Shown here one piece after another: positions 6,259 through 14,643 of a DNA stretch of 46,249 bases. The DNA is from a virus. Numbering within the stretch: position 1 is the stretch's first letter; every line of letters begins with the position of its first letter. The DNA is taken from positions 1-46,249 of the IMG/VR virus record IMGVR_UViG_3300018481_000033; one strand, 5' to 3'. The notes under the pieces were generated by a model that ran no database searches, was not told the DNA's origin, and worked only from the letters and a program-made list of their open reading frames with translations. The translations under genes and the position numbers were made by a program.

Positions 6259-7683
6259 CTACTGCGGCGGACCGAGCACGCCCGGCACGGGGGGCGGGGT
6301 GCCGACCTGGTTCTGGGGGCGCTGACGCTGGCGGGCCGCGGCGCTGCCGGCGAGGGCGGCAGGCGGGAGCAGGCCGTACTTGCGGTAGATGTCGATCAGC
6401 GAGTCTTCGTACATCACGTAGTTGTGGGTGCGGCGCAGGGCGGCGCGCAGCTCGTTCTGCGCCTCCCGGATCTGGTCTTTCAGCCATTCCGTGTCGTAGG
6501 TGTTGCGCCGGTTCCCCTGTGCGATGTTCGCCTCGGTGGTCGCCAGCTCCTGGCGCCAGTGATCGAGCACGCCTTGCGCGTGCTTGGGGTCGGGGAGGCC
6601 GCGCGAGCCTTGGTCGAGATACCGCAGCCCTGGAATGCCCGCCTCACGTAGCTGCTGGGTAATCTCCGCCGACCGCTGCTGCGCGCCCAGCATCGCATCA
6701 CCCCCCTGCAGCGCGCGATACGCCGCGCCACCACTGGGATCGCGTTTCAGGAAATCCCCCTGGGCGCGCAGCGAGCGAGCGGCTCTCGGGTTGGTCGCGA
6801 GCATCCGCTCCATCGCCTCGATAACCTCGGGGCTTTGCTGGGACAGCGGTGTGTCCCAGTCGAGCAGTTCGGCGGGGTCGACCTGGAGGTTGACTTCGTA
6901 CATGTGCGCGCCCGGATGCGTGCGGAGCCCATCCCGCTCCGCAAGCTCCAACCACGACAGCTCGTCCTTCAGCCTGCGGATGGCCCCCGCCCCGCCCGGC
7001 TCGGCCCGCTCGGACAGCTCGCGGTGAAGGTCCGCGCGCACATGGTCGACGATCGCCCGTTCATCCGCGCGGGGGAAGCGCGCCCGCTTATCCGCCAACC
7101 GCCGTATCAGACGCGGCTCCGGGTCCAGCACGGGCGACCAGTACGGCACCGCACGAGGGACCCCGCCGATCTCGACGGTGGGCTTCGTGAACTCCTTGAA
7201 GTACTGGTCGGCGACCTCTTCCTTGCCACCGAAGTAGAGCCCGTGACTGTAGGCCTGCGCGCCCTGCCCTGTGCCCACCTTGGAGATGTCGAACTTGTCG
7301 AAGTTGTGGGGGGAGGCGTGAAACGCGGTAATGCCCCCCGAGCGGGTGGCGGCGAGCGCCTCATTGCCGGCGCGGCCAGCCGCCATCGCCGTGTCGATCA
7401 CCGTCTCGCCGACCTCCTTCCCCGCGCGTAGCCCGGCGCCGGCGACCCGCCCGCCGGGGACCAGCCCCCCGAGCGTGGTCACCGCCTCCATCGGGCCGAC
7501 CTCCCGCATCGGGTCAGCCGGGGCGCCGGTGATCCATTCGAGGATCCGCGACGACCAGGAGGGTGGCGGCGTCGCGCGGATCTGGGTCGGGCCGCGGACG
7601 CCGCCCCGCTGGAGGCGCTCCTTGGCGGCGCGCTCGGCGGCCTGGGTGGTGGCGGCGGTGCGGTCGAACCAGTCCTGTGGCAT
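6259..7683 (-). CDS. Polyvalent-type protein: shared N-terminal module + ADP-ribosyltransferase-like domain
   Basis: In this 474-residue product, residues about 33-117 match the module of the downstream neighbour (PPPSW, VPGGRVAGAGLR, ETVIDTAMAAG, GNEALAATR). A domain starting FHASPHNFDKFD (H122) and continuing GTGQGAQAYSHGLYFG (137-152) is the signature of the ART-PolyVal family, ADP-ribosyltransferases embedded in phage and conjugative-element polyvalent proteins. The remainder is long, helical and charged. Family knowledge suggests modification of host targets soon after DNA entry. The target is unknown. Its place directly after a transglycosylase-bearing internal protein supports packaging in the virion, which is inference. 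Confidence 0.75.
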   Translation of the reverse strand: MPQDWFDRTAATTQAAERAAKERLQRGGVRGPTQIRATPPPSWSSRILEWITGAPADPMREVGPMEAVTTLGGLVPGGRVAGAGLRAGKEVGETVIDTAMAAGRAGNEALAATRSGGITAFHASPHNFDKFDISKVGTGQGAQAYSHGLYFGGKEEVADQYFKEFTKPTVEIGGVPRAVPYWSPVLDPEPRLIRRLADKRARFPRADERAIVDHVRADLHRELSERAEPGGAGAIRRLKDELSWLELAERDGLRTHPGAHMYEVNLQVDPAELLDWDTPLSQQSPEVIEAMERMLATNPRAARSLRAQGDFLKRDPSGGAAYRALQGGDAMLGAQQRSAEITQQLREAGIPGLRYLDQGSRGLPDPKHAQGVLDHWRQELATTEANIAQGNRRNTYDTEWLKDQIREAQNELRAALRRTHNYVMYEDSLIDIYRKYGLLPPAALAGSAAARQRQRPQNQVGTPPPVPGVLGPPQ

Positions 7684-7686
7684 GGC

Positions 7687-10600
7687 TCAGGGCTCCGTCT
7701 CGACACCCGTGACCACGATGCGGCCGCGGCCACGCCCACCGGTCGGCGGCGGCGCAGGCGGCGCGCCCACCCCGCTGCCGTCGCCCGGCTCGCCGACGCC
7801 GCTCCCCAGGCCCAGTCTCCGCTTCAGCTCCTCCTCCTCGTACTGCATCTCGTCGAGGAACATCGCCGGCAGCTCGCCGACCACCCGGCTGAAGCCCGGT
7901 CGGCTGGCCATCATCATCGCCCGGACGAAGAAGCGCGTGGCGCCTGGCGAGTGCGCGATGTAGGCGAGCATGTCCTCGTCGCTGGCACCCTTCAGGAGGC
8001 GCATCGCGCCCATCCCCCGCCAGTAGCCGTTGAGCGCCTGCGCGGTGACGGCCAGGACGTCGGCGCCGACCTCCGTTGGGTCGCGCACCTTGCCGCCGAG
8101 GGTGGACTTGCCGAACTTGGCCTCGTCCTCGATCTGCTTCACCCACTCGGGGAGGGTCTGGGCGGTGACCCGCCCCTTGGTTCGGTCGCGCAGCTGGATG
8201 CCGGCGTCCTGCTGCTCCTTGTTGAGCGCCAGCCGCTCGGCCTCCGCTGCCTGCCGGTCGGCTTCCTTGACGGCCCGCGCGTCCGCAGCGACCTCCGCGA
8301 CATCCGCCTTGCCCGCGCGGCGAGCGGCGTCGGTCGCCTCGTCGCCGGTGCGCGCCACCGCTTCGACCGACTCCTTGCCGGCGGCCTGGAGCGCCTCTCG
8401 CTCGGCGCGCCCAGCCTCACGCAGCTCACCGACCCGCTCGCGGCCGGTGCGGCCCGTGGCGCGGACCTCCCCGCGGGCGGCATCGAGCGTCTCACTCGCC
8501 GTCTTCAGCAGCTTGGCGTTCTCGGTCTCGGCCGTGTCGAGCACCGTCTGGCCGGCGGCCCGCGCCGCGTCGACCTCCAGCGGGGCGGCCGCCCGGGTCG
8601 CGGCGGTCCGCGCGGCTGCTTCCCGCATCGCCGTCTCGTAGGCGTGCGCCATCATGGCGGCGTTGTCGAGGAGCTGCTGGGCGTTGGGGGTACTGAGCAG
8701 CGCGTCGACAAAGTCGGGCTTGGTCTCTCTGAGCTGGGTCAGCCGGTCGCGTAGCCCTGGGAGCCCGCCCTGCAGGATGTTGCGGTGCACCCACGCCGCC
8801 TGCACCTTCTCCAGTGCCTCCTGGCCCAGCTTCTCGCCCGCCTCGCCGCCGCCCTCCTTGGCCATCTTGGTCAGGACGTCGACCACCATCTGCGCGGAGG
8901 TCGGGCTGTCGGGGTTGAGCATCTGGACGATCTTCTCGGGGGCGTCGCGAGCGACCGATTTGATCGTGTCGGCGAAGCCCTCGGTGAAGAGCGGGGCGAT
9001 CTCGCGGTAGGCGGCGGTCGCGGCGTCGTAGGCGTCGTTCCCCTTGAGGCGCTCGCGCATCTCGTCCGACAGCCGCATGGTGATGTTTTCGAGCTGCGTC
9101 CGCACCGTCCGGTCGTACGCCCCGGCGTTGTCGAGCGCCTGCTGCAGCTGTGACTTGAACAGGTGCACGTCCAGGAACTTGCCGGTGTCGGGGGCGTTGA
9201 GGATGCGCGCCAGGAGCTGCGCCACCGGGCTGTCGATCGCCTGGGCGGTCTGCGCCTGCGTGATCGCCTGCACCGCCTGCGCCGTCGTGCCGACCGCGGT
9301 GGTGGGTGGGGCGGGCGGCCCACCCGGGAGCGGCGGCGTCGGGGGTGGCGTGCCGACGGCAGCAGCCACACCCGGCGTCGGCGTGGCGGCGGCTGCGGCC
9401 CCCGGTGGGACGGGCGGTGCGAAGGTCTGCGCCGGCGGCAGGATCTGCGTCGTGAGGATGCGCTCCGCTTCCGCCTTGAGCGGCCGCAGGTCGACGTCCC
9501 CTCCAGCCTCGGCCGCCTTGGTGATCGCCCGACCCCGCGCGTCGCGTGCCTCCTTGGCGACTCCCTCGTACACCGCACTGACCGCCTGGCCGGCGACCGC
9601 CTCACTGGGCGGCCGGCCGATGTTCGCGCTGTGGGCGGCAGCGCGCCCTTCCAGCTCCGCGGCCTCCGCGGCCTGGGCGGCCTCGACGGCGCTGCGCGTT
9701 GCGCGGCGGGCGTCGCGGATCTGGGTGGCCATGGTGCCGCGCGCCGCCTTTGTCTTCGCCTTCGCCAGCTCCCTGGCGGTGGCGTCCTCGGCCTCGGCGG
9801 CGATCACCTTCTGCTCGGCGCTGGCAATCCCCCGGCGGGTCGCGAGGACCGCTTCGTGCACCTCCTGGCGGTTGCGCCCGCGGGCCCGGGCGACGCCCTC
9901 CTCGGCGGTGCGCTCGGCGGCCTCGGTCGCTTCGTCGGCGGCGGCCTTGGCCGCGGCGGTCGCGTCGCTGGCCGCGGCGCGGGCGTCGCGCACCTGCCCG
10001 CCGCCGATCGACGTGACCTCCCGCCCGCGCTGCGCGAGCCGGTTCTGCATCTCCGCCGCCTCCGTCCGCAACGCATCGACGGCCGACTGCAGCTGGGCAA
10101 GCGCCTTGTCGCGGGTCTCCTTGAAGTGCTCGAAGGCGTAGCGCCCGACAGACGACTGGGCCAGGCGCTTGAGGGGGATCCCGACGAGCTTGCCGAGCCC
10201 CTGGCCCATGAGGTCGTCGCGGACCTGCCCGAGGGCGGCGTCGTGGAAACGGTCGTAGGCGGTGGTGCCGGGCTCCGGCGGCTTCGGCGGTTCGTCCGTC
10301 TCGCCCGGCAACCACTCGGCGAGCTTCTCCCCGAGGCCGGTCTCCTCGAAGAGCTGCGCCGCGCCGCCGCCCAGCCCGGCGCCAATCGCGCTGCCCGCAC
10401 GCATCGCGATCGGCCCGCCGAGCATCCCCAGGCCGCCGAACACCGCGCTCCCGACGGTGGCGCCGATGTTCTGCCGGCCCTGGACCTCGTTCGGGTCGAA
10501 GCTCTGCACCATCTGGTCCCAGAAGCCGCGCTGGTCCATGGGGGTGGCGCGGATGCCGGTGGCCTGGCTGAGCGATGCGGCGCCGGTGGAGGAGGTGGTC

Positions 10601-11061
10601 GGTACGGCCGCCGCCGCGGTCCGGGCCGGCGAGTACGCCTGCACGGCCGCCATGCCGTCGTCGGCGTAGCGCTGGGTCAGCGGTCCCCACTGCGCGCGGT
10701 TGGGACCCCCGTGGTAGTAGGCGAGGACGTCCCGCGTCGGGACGCCGCCGTCGGCCCCCCGCGGCAGGCGGTCGATCGCCTGGCGGATGTAGCGCACGCC
10801 CGCCTCGATGTTCTGCGCGGGGTCCCGGGGGTCGAGCCCGAACTCCCCGTAGGCGGTCGAGGGCAGGAGCTGGAAGAAGCCCAGCGCGCGCTCGGCCGAG
10901 CCGGTGGCACCCGGCCCGCCGGTTCGCACCGTGCCGTCGGGGTTGGTGTGCCGGCCGGACGACTCCTTGTCGAAGATGGTGAGCGCGACCGCCTCGGGCA
11001 CCTTGTGCCGATCGGCCATCGCCCGGACCAGGTCACGGTAGGTCGGGACGGGATCTGGCAT
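7687..11061 (-). CDS. Internal virion/ejection protein with lytic transglycosylase domain (1124 aa)
   Basis: Residues 1-150 are an SLT-type lytic transglycosylase. It has FDKESSGRH with probable catalytic E33, then GFFQLLPSTAYG and NIEAGVRYI. A Gly/Ala-rich segment follows, then long Ala/Arg/Glu-rich coiled coils (about 270-470), a Pro-rich linker (PTPGVAAAVGTPPPTPPLPGG region, about 540-580), and more helices and coiled coils up to a Gly/Pro-rich tail. This layout is typical of podovirus ejection proteins, which enter the cell ahead of DNA and locally cut peptidoglycan. It starts five bases after the stop of the preceding internal protein gene. Confidence 0.85.
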   Translation of the reverse strand: MPDPVPTYRDLVRAMADRHKVPEAVALTIFDKESSGRHTNPDGTVRTGGPGATGSAERALGFFQLLPSTAYGEFGLDPRDPAQNIEAGVRYIRQAIDRLPRGADGGVPTRDVLAYYHGGPNRAQWGPLTQRYADDGMAAVQAYSPARTAAAAVPTTSSTGAASLSQATGIRATPMDQRGFWDQMVQSFDPNEVQGRQNIGATVGSAVFGGLGMLGGPIAMRAGSAIGAGLGGGAAQLFEETGLGEKLAEWLPGETDEPPKPPEPGTTAYDRFHDAALGQVRDDLMGQGLGKLVGIPLKRLAQSSVGRYAFEHFKETRDKALAQLQSAVDALRTEAAEMQNRLAQRGREVTSIGGGQVRDARAAASDATAAAKAAADEATEAAERTAEEGVARARGRNRQEVHEAVLATRRGIASAEQKVIAAEAEDATARELAKAKTKAARGTMATQIRDARRATRSAVEAAQAAEAAELEGRAAAHSANIGRPPSEAVAGQAVSAVYEGVAKEARDARGRAITKAAEAGGDVDLRPLKAEAERILTTQILPPAQTFAPPVPPGAAAAATPTPGVAAAVGTPPPTPPLPGGPPAPPTTAVGTTAQAVQAITQAQTAQAIDSPVAQLLARILNAPDTGKFLDVHLFKSQLQQALDNAGAYDRTVRTQLENITMRLSDEMRERLKGNDAYDAATAAYREIAPLFTEGFADTIKSVARDAPEKIVQMLNPDSPTSAQMVVDVLTKMAKEGGGEAGEKLGQEALEKVQAAWVHRNILQGGLPGLRDRLTQLRETKPDFVDALLSTPNAQQLLDNAAMMAHAYETAMREAAARTAATRAAAPLEVDAARAAGQTVLDTAETENAKLLKTASETLDAARGEVRATGRTGRERVGELREAGRAEREALQAAGKESVEAVARTGDEATDAARRAGKADVAEVAADARAVKEADRQAAEAERLALNKEQQDAGIQLRDRTKGRVTAQTLPEWVKQIEDEAKFGKSTLGGKVRDPTEVGADVLAVTAQALNGYWRGMGAMRLLKGASDEDMLAYIAHSPGATRFFVRAMMMASRPGFSRVVGELPAMFLDEMQYEEEELKRRLGLGSGVGEPGDGSGVGAPPAPPPTGGRGRGRIVVTGVETEP

Positions 11062-11065
11062 GGCG

Positions 11066-13048
11066 CTAGTTGCGGAACCGCCCGGTCACCGGGTCGATCG
11101 TGTCGCGCAGGCCCTCCGGGAGCGGCGTGTCGGCGGTGATCACGCCGCCGGGGGCTGCGGTCGCTGGCGTGGCGGTCGCTGGCGCGGCGGCGGGGGCTAC
11201 CGCCGGCGCGGCGGCCGGTGTGGGCGTCGCGGGCAGCTCGGCGAGCGCCGCCTCCAGGAAGCGCACCGTCTCGTTGATGCGGGCGGTGGCGCTCTCCTGC
11301 GTATCACCGCGGAGCGGGTCGCTCAGGATGCCCTGAAGCTGCACGGCGGTGTTGTAGGCGCGCTCGGCGTCCTGCTCGGTCTGCGAGCCGCGCTGCCCGA
11401 AGGAGCGTGCCAGACCGTTGACGATGCCATCGACCGCCGCGTCGAGCTGCGCCATCAACGCCCGGGTGGCTCCGGTGCGTCGTCGGTACGCGATGACCGC
11501 GCCAGGCGTCCTGCCTCCGATCAGGTCGGAGGCCAGTGGCAGTACGCCGATCAGCTGATCGCGTATATGCGCCAGCTGGTTCTTGGCAGTGACGAGCTGC
11601 CGGCGGTCGTCGATGTTGGCCATGGTCGGCACGGGCTGCCCGGCGATCGACGCGGCGGTGGTCCCAACCGGCAGCCCCGAGGCTTGCGCGGTCGGGATGT
11701 CGATCTCGCCCTGGAAGCGGCCCCGCATCGTGCCGAGCGAGCCGGCGGCGTTGGCGCGCGTCCGCAGCACCTCGCCCAGTTGGATCATTTCCGCCCGGCG
11801 CTCGGGCGGCGCCGAGGACGCGCGCGTGCCGAAGAGGATCTCGGCCGCCTGCTCGACGTATGTCCCCAACCCGACGTTCTGGACCTGCCGGAAGTCGGTC
11901 GGGGCGGGCGTCCCGTCCATCATCGTCCACCCGCCAGACGCCTGGCTGTAGGTGGCGAAGCCCTGTTTGACCTCTCCGGTCGCCGGGTCGGTCCACTCCC
12001 CGAACTGCCGCCGGTAGGGGTTGGCCCCGACCGACCTGTTCTCCATCTCGGCGGCGAGGAGATCCGCCGCCCACTGCTCGGGGTTCGGCTTGTTGGCGCG
12101 ACGCGCCGCTTCGACCAGCGACTCGTACTCGCCGAGGCCCTTCGCGCGCGCGGCGGCGATGGCGGCCTCCTCCGCGGTGCGGAAGGCCTTGGGCAGCTCG
12201 TACTCGGTGTGCGTGTGCCGGTTCGCGCGGGGGTCAGCCGGCGCGGCGACCGACCGCCATGGGGGCGGGGGCGGTGCGGCGACGACGGCTTGTGCGCCGA
12301 TCGAGGCTCCGGGGAGTGGTGGGGGCTCGGCGGTGGACGCGGCAGCCGGCGCGGCGGCGTCTGGCGCGGCGGCGGCCGGCCCTGGCGGTGCGGGCGGGGG
12401 CGTCGACAGCTGCGGCGGCACAACCGGGCTGCTCCCCGGGCCGCTGCCCTGGCCGAACAGCCCCGGCGCGACCGGCAGCGCGGGGGCCAGCGGGCTGCTC
12501 ACGCCCTCCCCCGTGTTGAAGCCCAGCCCTCGCGGCCGGGCGGGCTGCGGCGCGGGGCTGGGCTGCGGCACCACCTGCGGCGTCGGCATCGGCGCCGCGC
12601 CCGCCTGGGTCGGGCTGCTCTCGGGGAGCGCCGCCGGCTGGTCGGGGTTCGGCGCGTCGGGGAGCATCAGCGTCGACTCCTTCGGCACCGGCGGCAGGGT
12701 GTCCGTGCCGAAGGTCGGGAACCGGTGGGTCGACGCCAGGCCCGGCGTGAAGGTCTCCTTCTCGACCGGCTGCGGCGTCTGCATGTACTCCAGCAGCTTG
12801 CTGTAGTAGGGGTTGGCCGCCTGCTTCCCCATCCACTTCTGCAGGAAGCTGCCGCCGGTGGTGCCCTGGGCGTTCTCCATCATCCCCAAGCCCGCCATGG
12901 TGCGGATCTCGGGGTCGTCGGAATTGAGGAGCGACTGGAACAGCCGGTACTCGCGCTCGACGTTCGCGGCCGCCTGGAGTTGGTTCTCGCGACGCAGCTC
13001 GCGCTGGCGGTCGGTGAAGCCGGTGATCAGTCCTTCCATCCAGCCCAT
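11066..13048 (-). CDS. Internal virion/ejection-type protein (660 aa)
   Basis: The chosen start is MGWMEGLITGF at 13048, preceded by AGCGAGGACCG. A GTG at 13081 would overlap the upstream gene and has no ribosome site. The N-terminal 150 residues are helical, with a low-complexity Pro/Ala/Gly region next (about 200-290). A helical half follows and contains YRRRTGATRALMAQLDAAV and NAGSLGTMRGRFQGEIDIP. The end is an Ala-Pro-rich tail. It lies in a block with the transglycosylase protein and a 272-residue protein, the usual set of internal virion proteins. No enzymatic motif is seen. Confidence 0.65.
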   Translation of the reverse strand: MGWMEGLITGFTDRQRELRRENQLQAAANVEREYRLFQSLLNSDDPEIRTMAGLGMMENAQGTTGGSFLQKWMGKQAANPYYSKLLEYMQTPQPVEKETFTPGLASTHRFPTFGTDTLPPVPKESTLMLPDAPNPDQPAALPESSPTQAGAAPMPTPQVVPQPSPAPQPARPRGLGFNTGEGVSSPLAPALPVAPGLFGQGSGPGSSPVVPPQLSTPPPAPPGPAAAAPDAAAPAAASTAEPPPLPGASIGAQAVVAAPPPPPWRSVAAPADPRANRHTHTEYELPKAFRTAEEAAIAAARAKGLGEYESLVEAARRANKPNPEQWAADLLAAEMENRSVGANPYRRQFGEWTDPATGEVKQGFATYSQASGGWTMMDGTPAPTDFRQVQNVGLGTYVEQAAEILFGTRASSAPPERRAEMIQLGEVLRTRANAAGSLGTMRGRFQGEIDIPTAQASGLPVGTTAASIAGQPVPTMANIDDRRQLVTAKNQLAHIRDQLIGVLPLASDLIGGRTPGAVIAYRRRTGATRALMAQLDAAVDGIVNGLARSFGQRGSQTEQDAERAYNTAVQLQGILSDPLRGDTQESATARINETVRFLEAALAELPATPTPAAAPAVAPAAAPATATPATAAPGGVITADTPLPEGLRDTIDPVTGRFRN

Positions 13049-13058
13049 ACGGTCCTCG

Positions 13059-13877
13059 CTATCCGCCCCAGCCGCCGCCACGCACCCGGGACGACTCGAA
13101 GAAGTTCGTCGGGTCTACCGTGGGCGTGTGCTGCACGGGCACGGGTGGCTTGTAGATGGTCGGATCGTAGGTGCCGCCCCAGGCCGTGTTCTGTTTGTTC
13201 GAGAGGGGCGCCTTCGACGTCCCCTTGTAGATGTCCCCGCCCGCGTTAATCAGGTCACCCGCCAGCCCGCCCCAGACCTTCGCCGCCTGCTCACCCTGCT
13301 GGTTCTCGTAGTTGCGCTGCTGCACGCCCTCGCCGCGCATCCCAGTCATGTACTGCGCGTAGAGGTTCCCGGCGTTACTGGCGAGCCCCGTGCCGCTCTG
13401 CATGAACTGGTTGCCCAGGCCGGTCAGGGCCGTAGCCGCCCCCGGCTGGACGCCGGTCACCAGCCCCGCGAGCTTGCTCGCCCGCTCCCGGCCCAGCTCA
13501 CCCATCTGCTGGTCGCGCACCGCGCCGCGCATCCCGACCCGGTCGACGTTGCGCTCGGCGCCCCGGTAGACGTCGGTGATCTGCGCCATCTGCGGGGCGA
13601 TGGCGTTGGCGGTGGCGGCGCGGTCGCCGGACATCAGCGTCTGGTAGTAGTTGGCGGGGCCCTGCAGGAGCCGCTGCCCCTGGCCCATCATTTGGTTGCC
13701 CTGACCGGCCAACCGATTGGCCTGTCCCGAGAGCCCAGAGATGGCGGCGGCTTCCTCGGGGCTGCGGACGACGCCTTCCTTCTTGGCCTTGTTCTGGGCG
13801 CGCTTGCCAGCGATGCCGCCCACGACGGCGGAGACACCGGAGGCGATCATCGGGATGAACGGAATGATCGCGGGCAT
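13059..13877 (-). CDS. Small internal virion-type protein (272 aa)
   Basis: The N-terminus (MPAIIPFIPMIASGVSAVVGGIAGKRAQ) has a short hydrophobic helix that could insert into a membrane. Next come helical Gln/Gly-rich repeats with QGNQMMGQGQRLLQGP, and a Gly/Pro-rich tail. This plan is common among the smaller ejection proteins of short-tailed phages, analogous to T7 gp14. That is an assignment by character and position, not detected homology. The start directly abuts the end of the acetyltransferase-like gene. Confidence 0.6.
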   Translation of the reverse strand: MPAIIPFIPMIASGVSAVVGGIAGKRAQNKAKKEGVVRSPEEAAAISGLSGQANRLAGQGNQMMGQGQRLLQGPANYYQTLMSGDRAATANAIAPQMAQITDVYRGAERNVDRVGMRGAVRDQQMGELGRERASKLAGLVTGVQPGAATALTGLGNQFMQSGTGLASNAGNLYAQYMTGMRGEGVQQRNYENQQGEQAAKVWGGLAGDLINAGGDIYKGTSKAPLSNKQNTAWGGTYDPTIYKPPVPVQHTPTVDPTNFFESSRVRGGGWGG

Positions 13878-14311
13878 CAGGCAGCTCCCTCAGGCGGCGT
13901 GGACGGGGGCGCGGACAGGTCGAGGAAACACACGTCGGTCGGCAGCCGCTGGAAGCCCGCCTTGATCGCCATGTTGAGCACCTCGGGGTCCTGCACCAGC
14001 GTGAAGCTGTGGAGCACACCCAGCTCGCGCAGCATCGCCTTCATGCCCCGGAGGAGCTTGGCGGCGACCGCGGTGGCGCGCCGGTAGTCGGGCGCGACCC
14101 ACAGGCCGTCGAGGTGCACGGTGGTCAGCGCCGCCCAGACGCCGACGATGGTCCCGTCGGGGGTCTCGGCGACCAGGATGGCCGCGTAGCGCGGGTCGGG
14201 CACGCCGTAGCGTGCGGCGAAGGGCAGGTCCGCCAGCCGGTCGTACTCCTCTGGCGGGAGCTGCCGAACCGTCGCGGGCGCCAGCGCTGTGGCGGTGTCG
14301 GTGTCGTTCAT
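13877..14311 (-). CDS. GNAT-type acetyltransferase (144 aa)
   Basis: The protein has the GNAT order of a strand (GTIVGVWAAL), then VHLDGLWVAPDYRR and a helix VAAKLLRGMKAMLRELGV. A final strand-helix-strand (FTLVQDPEVLNMAIKAGFQRL) matches the C-terminal part of small phage acetyltransferases. The acetyl-CoA loop lacks the classical glycines (RRATAVAA), so activity is not assured. ATGA overlap with the preceding gene indicates coupling. Such genes often sit among phage structural genes and may modify virion or host proteins. The substrate is unknown. Confidence 0.75.
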   Translation of the reverse strand: MNDTDTATALAPATVRQLPPEEYDRLADLPFAARYGVPDPRYAAILVAETPDGTIVGVWAALTTVHLDGLWVAPDYRRATAVAAKLLRGMKAMLRELGVLHSFTLVQDPEVLNMAIKAGFQRLPTDVCFLDLSAPPSTPPEGAA

Positions 14312-14643
14312 AGCCGTCGCCTCCGGCGGCGCAGCACGGCGGGCGGCGTCTCGGGCTCCGCCTCCTCCGCCTCCTCGGCCGCTCGCTGCTCGTGGTAGGT
14401 CTCCTGCACCAGCGCCAGCGCCTCCTTGGCGTCGTGGCTGCTCACCCGATGAGCATCTTCCAGGGCGTTGACCGCGCTGACAAGACCCCCCACGGTGGCG
14501 TCCAGGCCCTGGAGGCGGGCTTCGATGTCGAACAGGCGGTCCCAGAGCAGCCGCACCGACTGCTGCGCTCGCCAGTCCTGGATCTCCTCGACGTGCGGAT
14601 ACTGCTTCTTGAGCGTCGGCGGGGCGGTGCGGGTGACCGGCAT
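14308..14643 (-). CDS. Small coiled-coil protein (111 aa)
   Basis: A helical heptad-like stretch (SVRLLWDRLFDIEARLQGLD and onward) is followed by an acidic segment and a C-terminus of consecutive arginines. It overlaps the start of the acetyltransferase by ATGA and begins at the stop of the nozzle gene. It may be a small virion cofactor or chaperone of the adjacent tail proteins. I recognise no family. Confidence 0.6.
   Translation of the reverse strand: MPVTRTAPPTLKKQYPHVEEIQDWRAQQSVRLLWDRLFDIEARLQGLDATVGGLVSAVNALEDAHRVSSHDAKEALALVQETYHEQRAAEEAEEAEPETPPAVLRRRRRRL

Noticed and set aside
9163-13249. Long + strand open frames opposite the internal virion genes
   Set aside because: Arg/Gly/Ala-rich shadows of convincing minus-strand genes; no ribosome sites or motifs.
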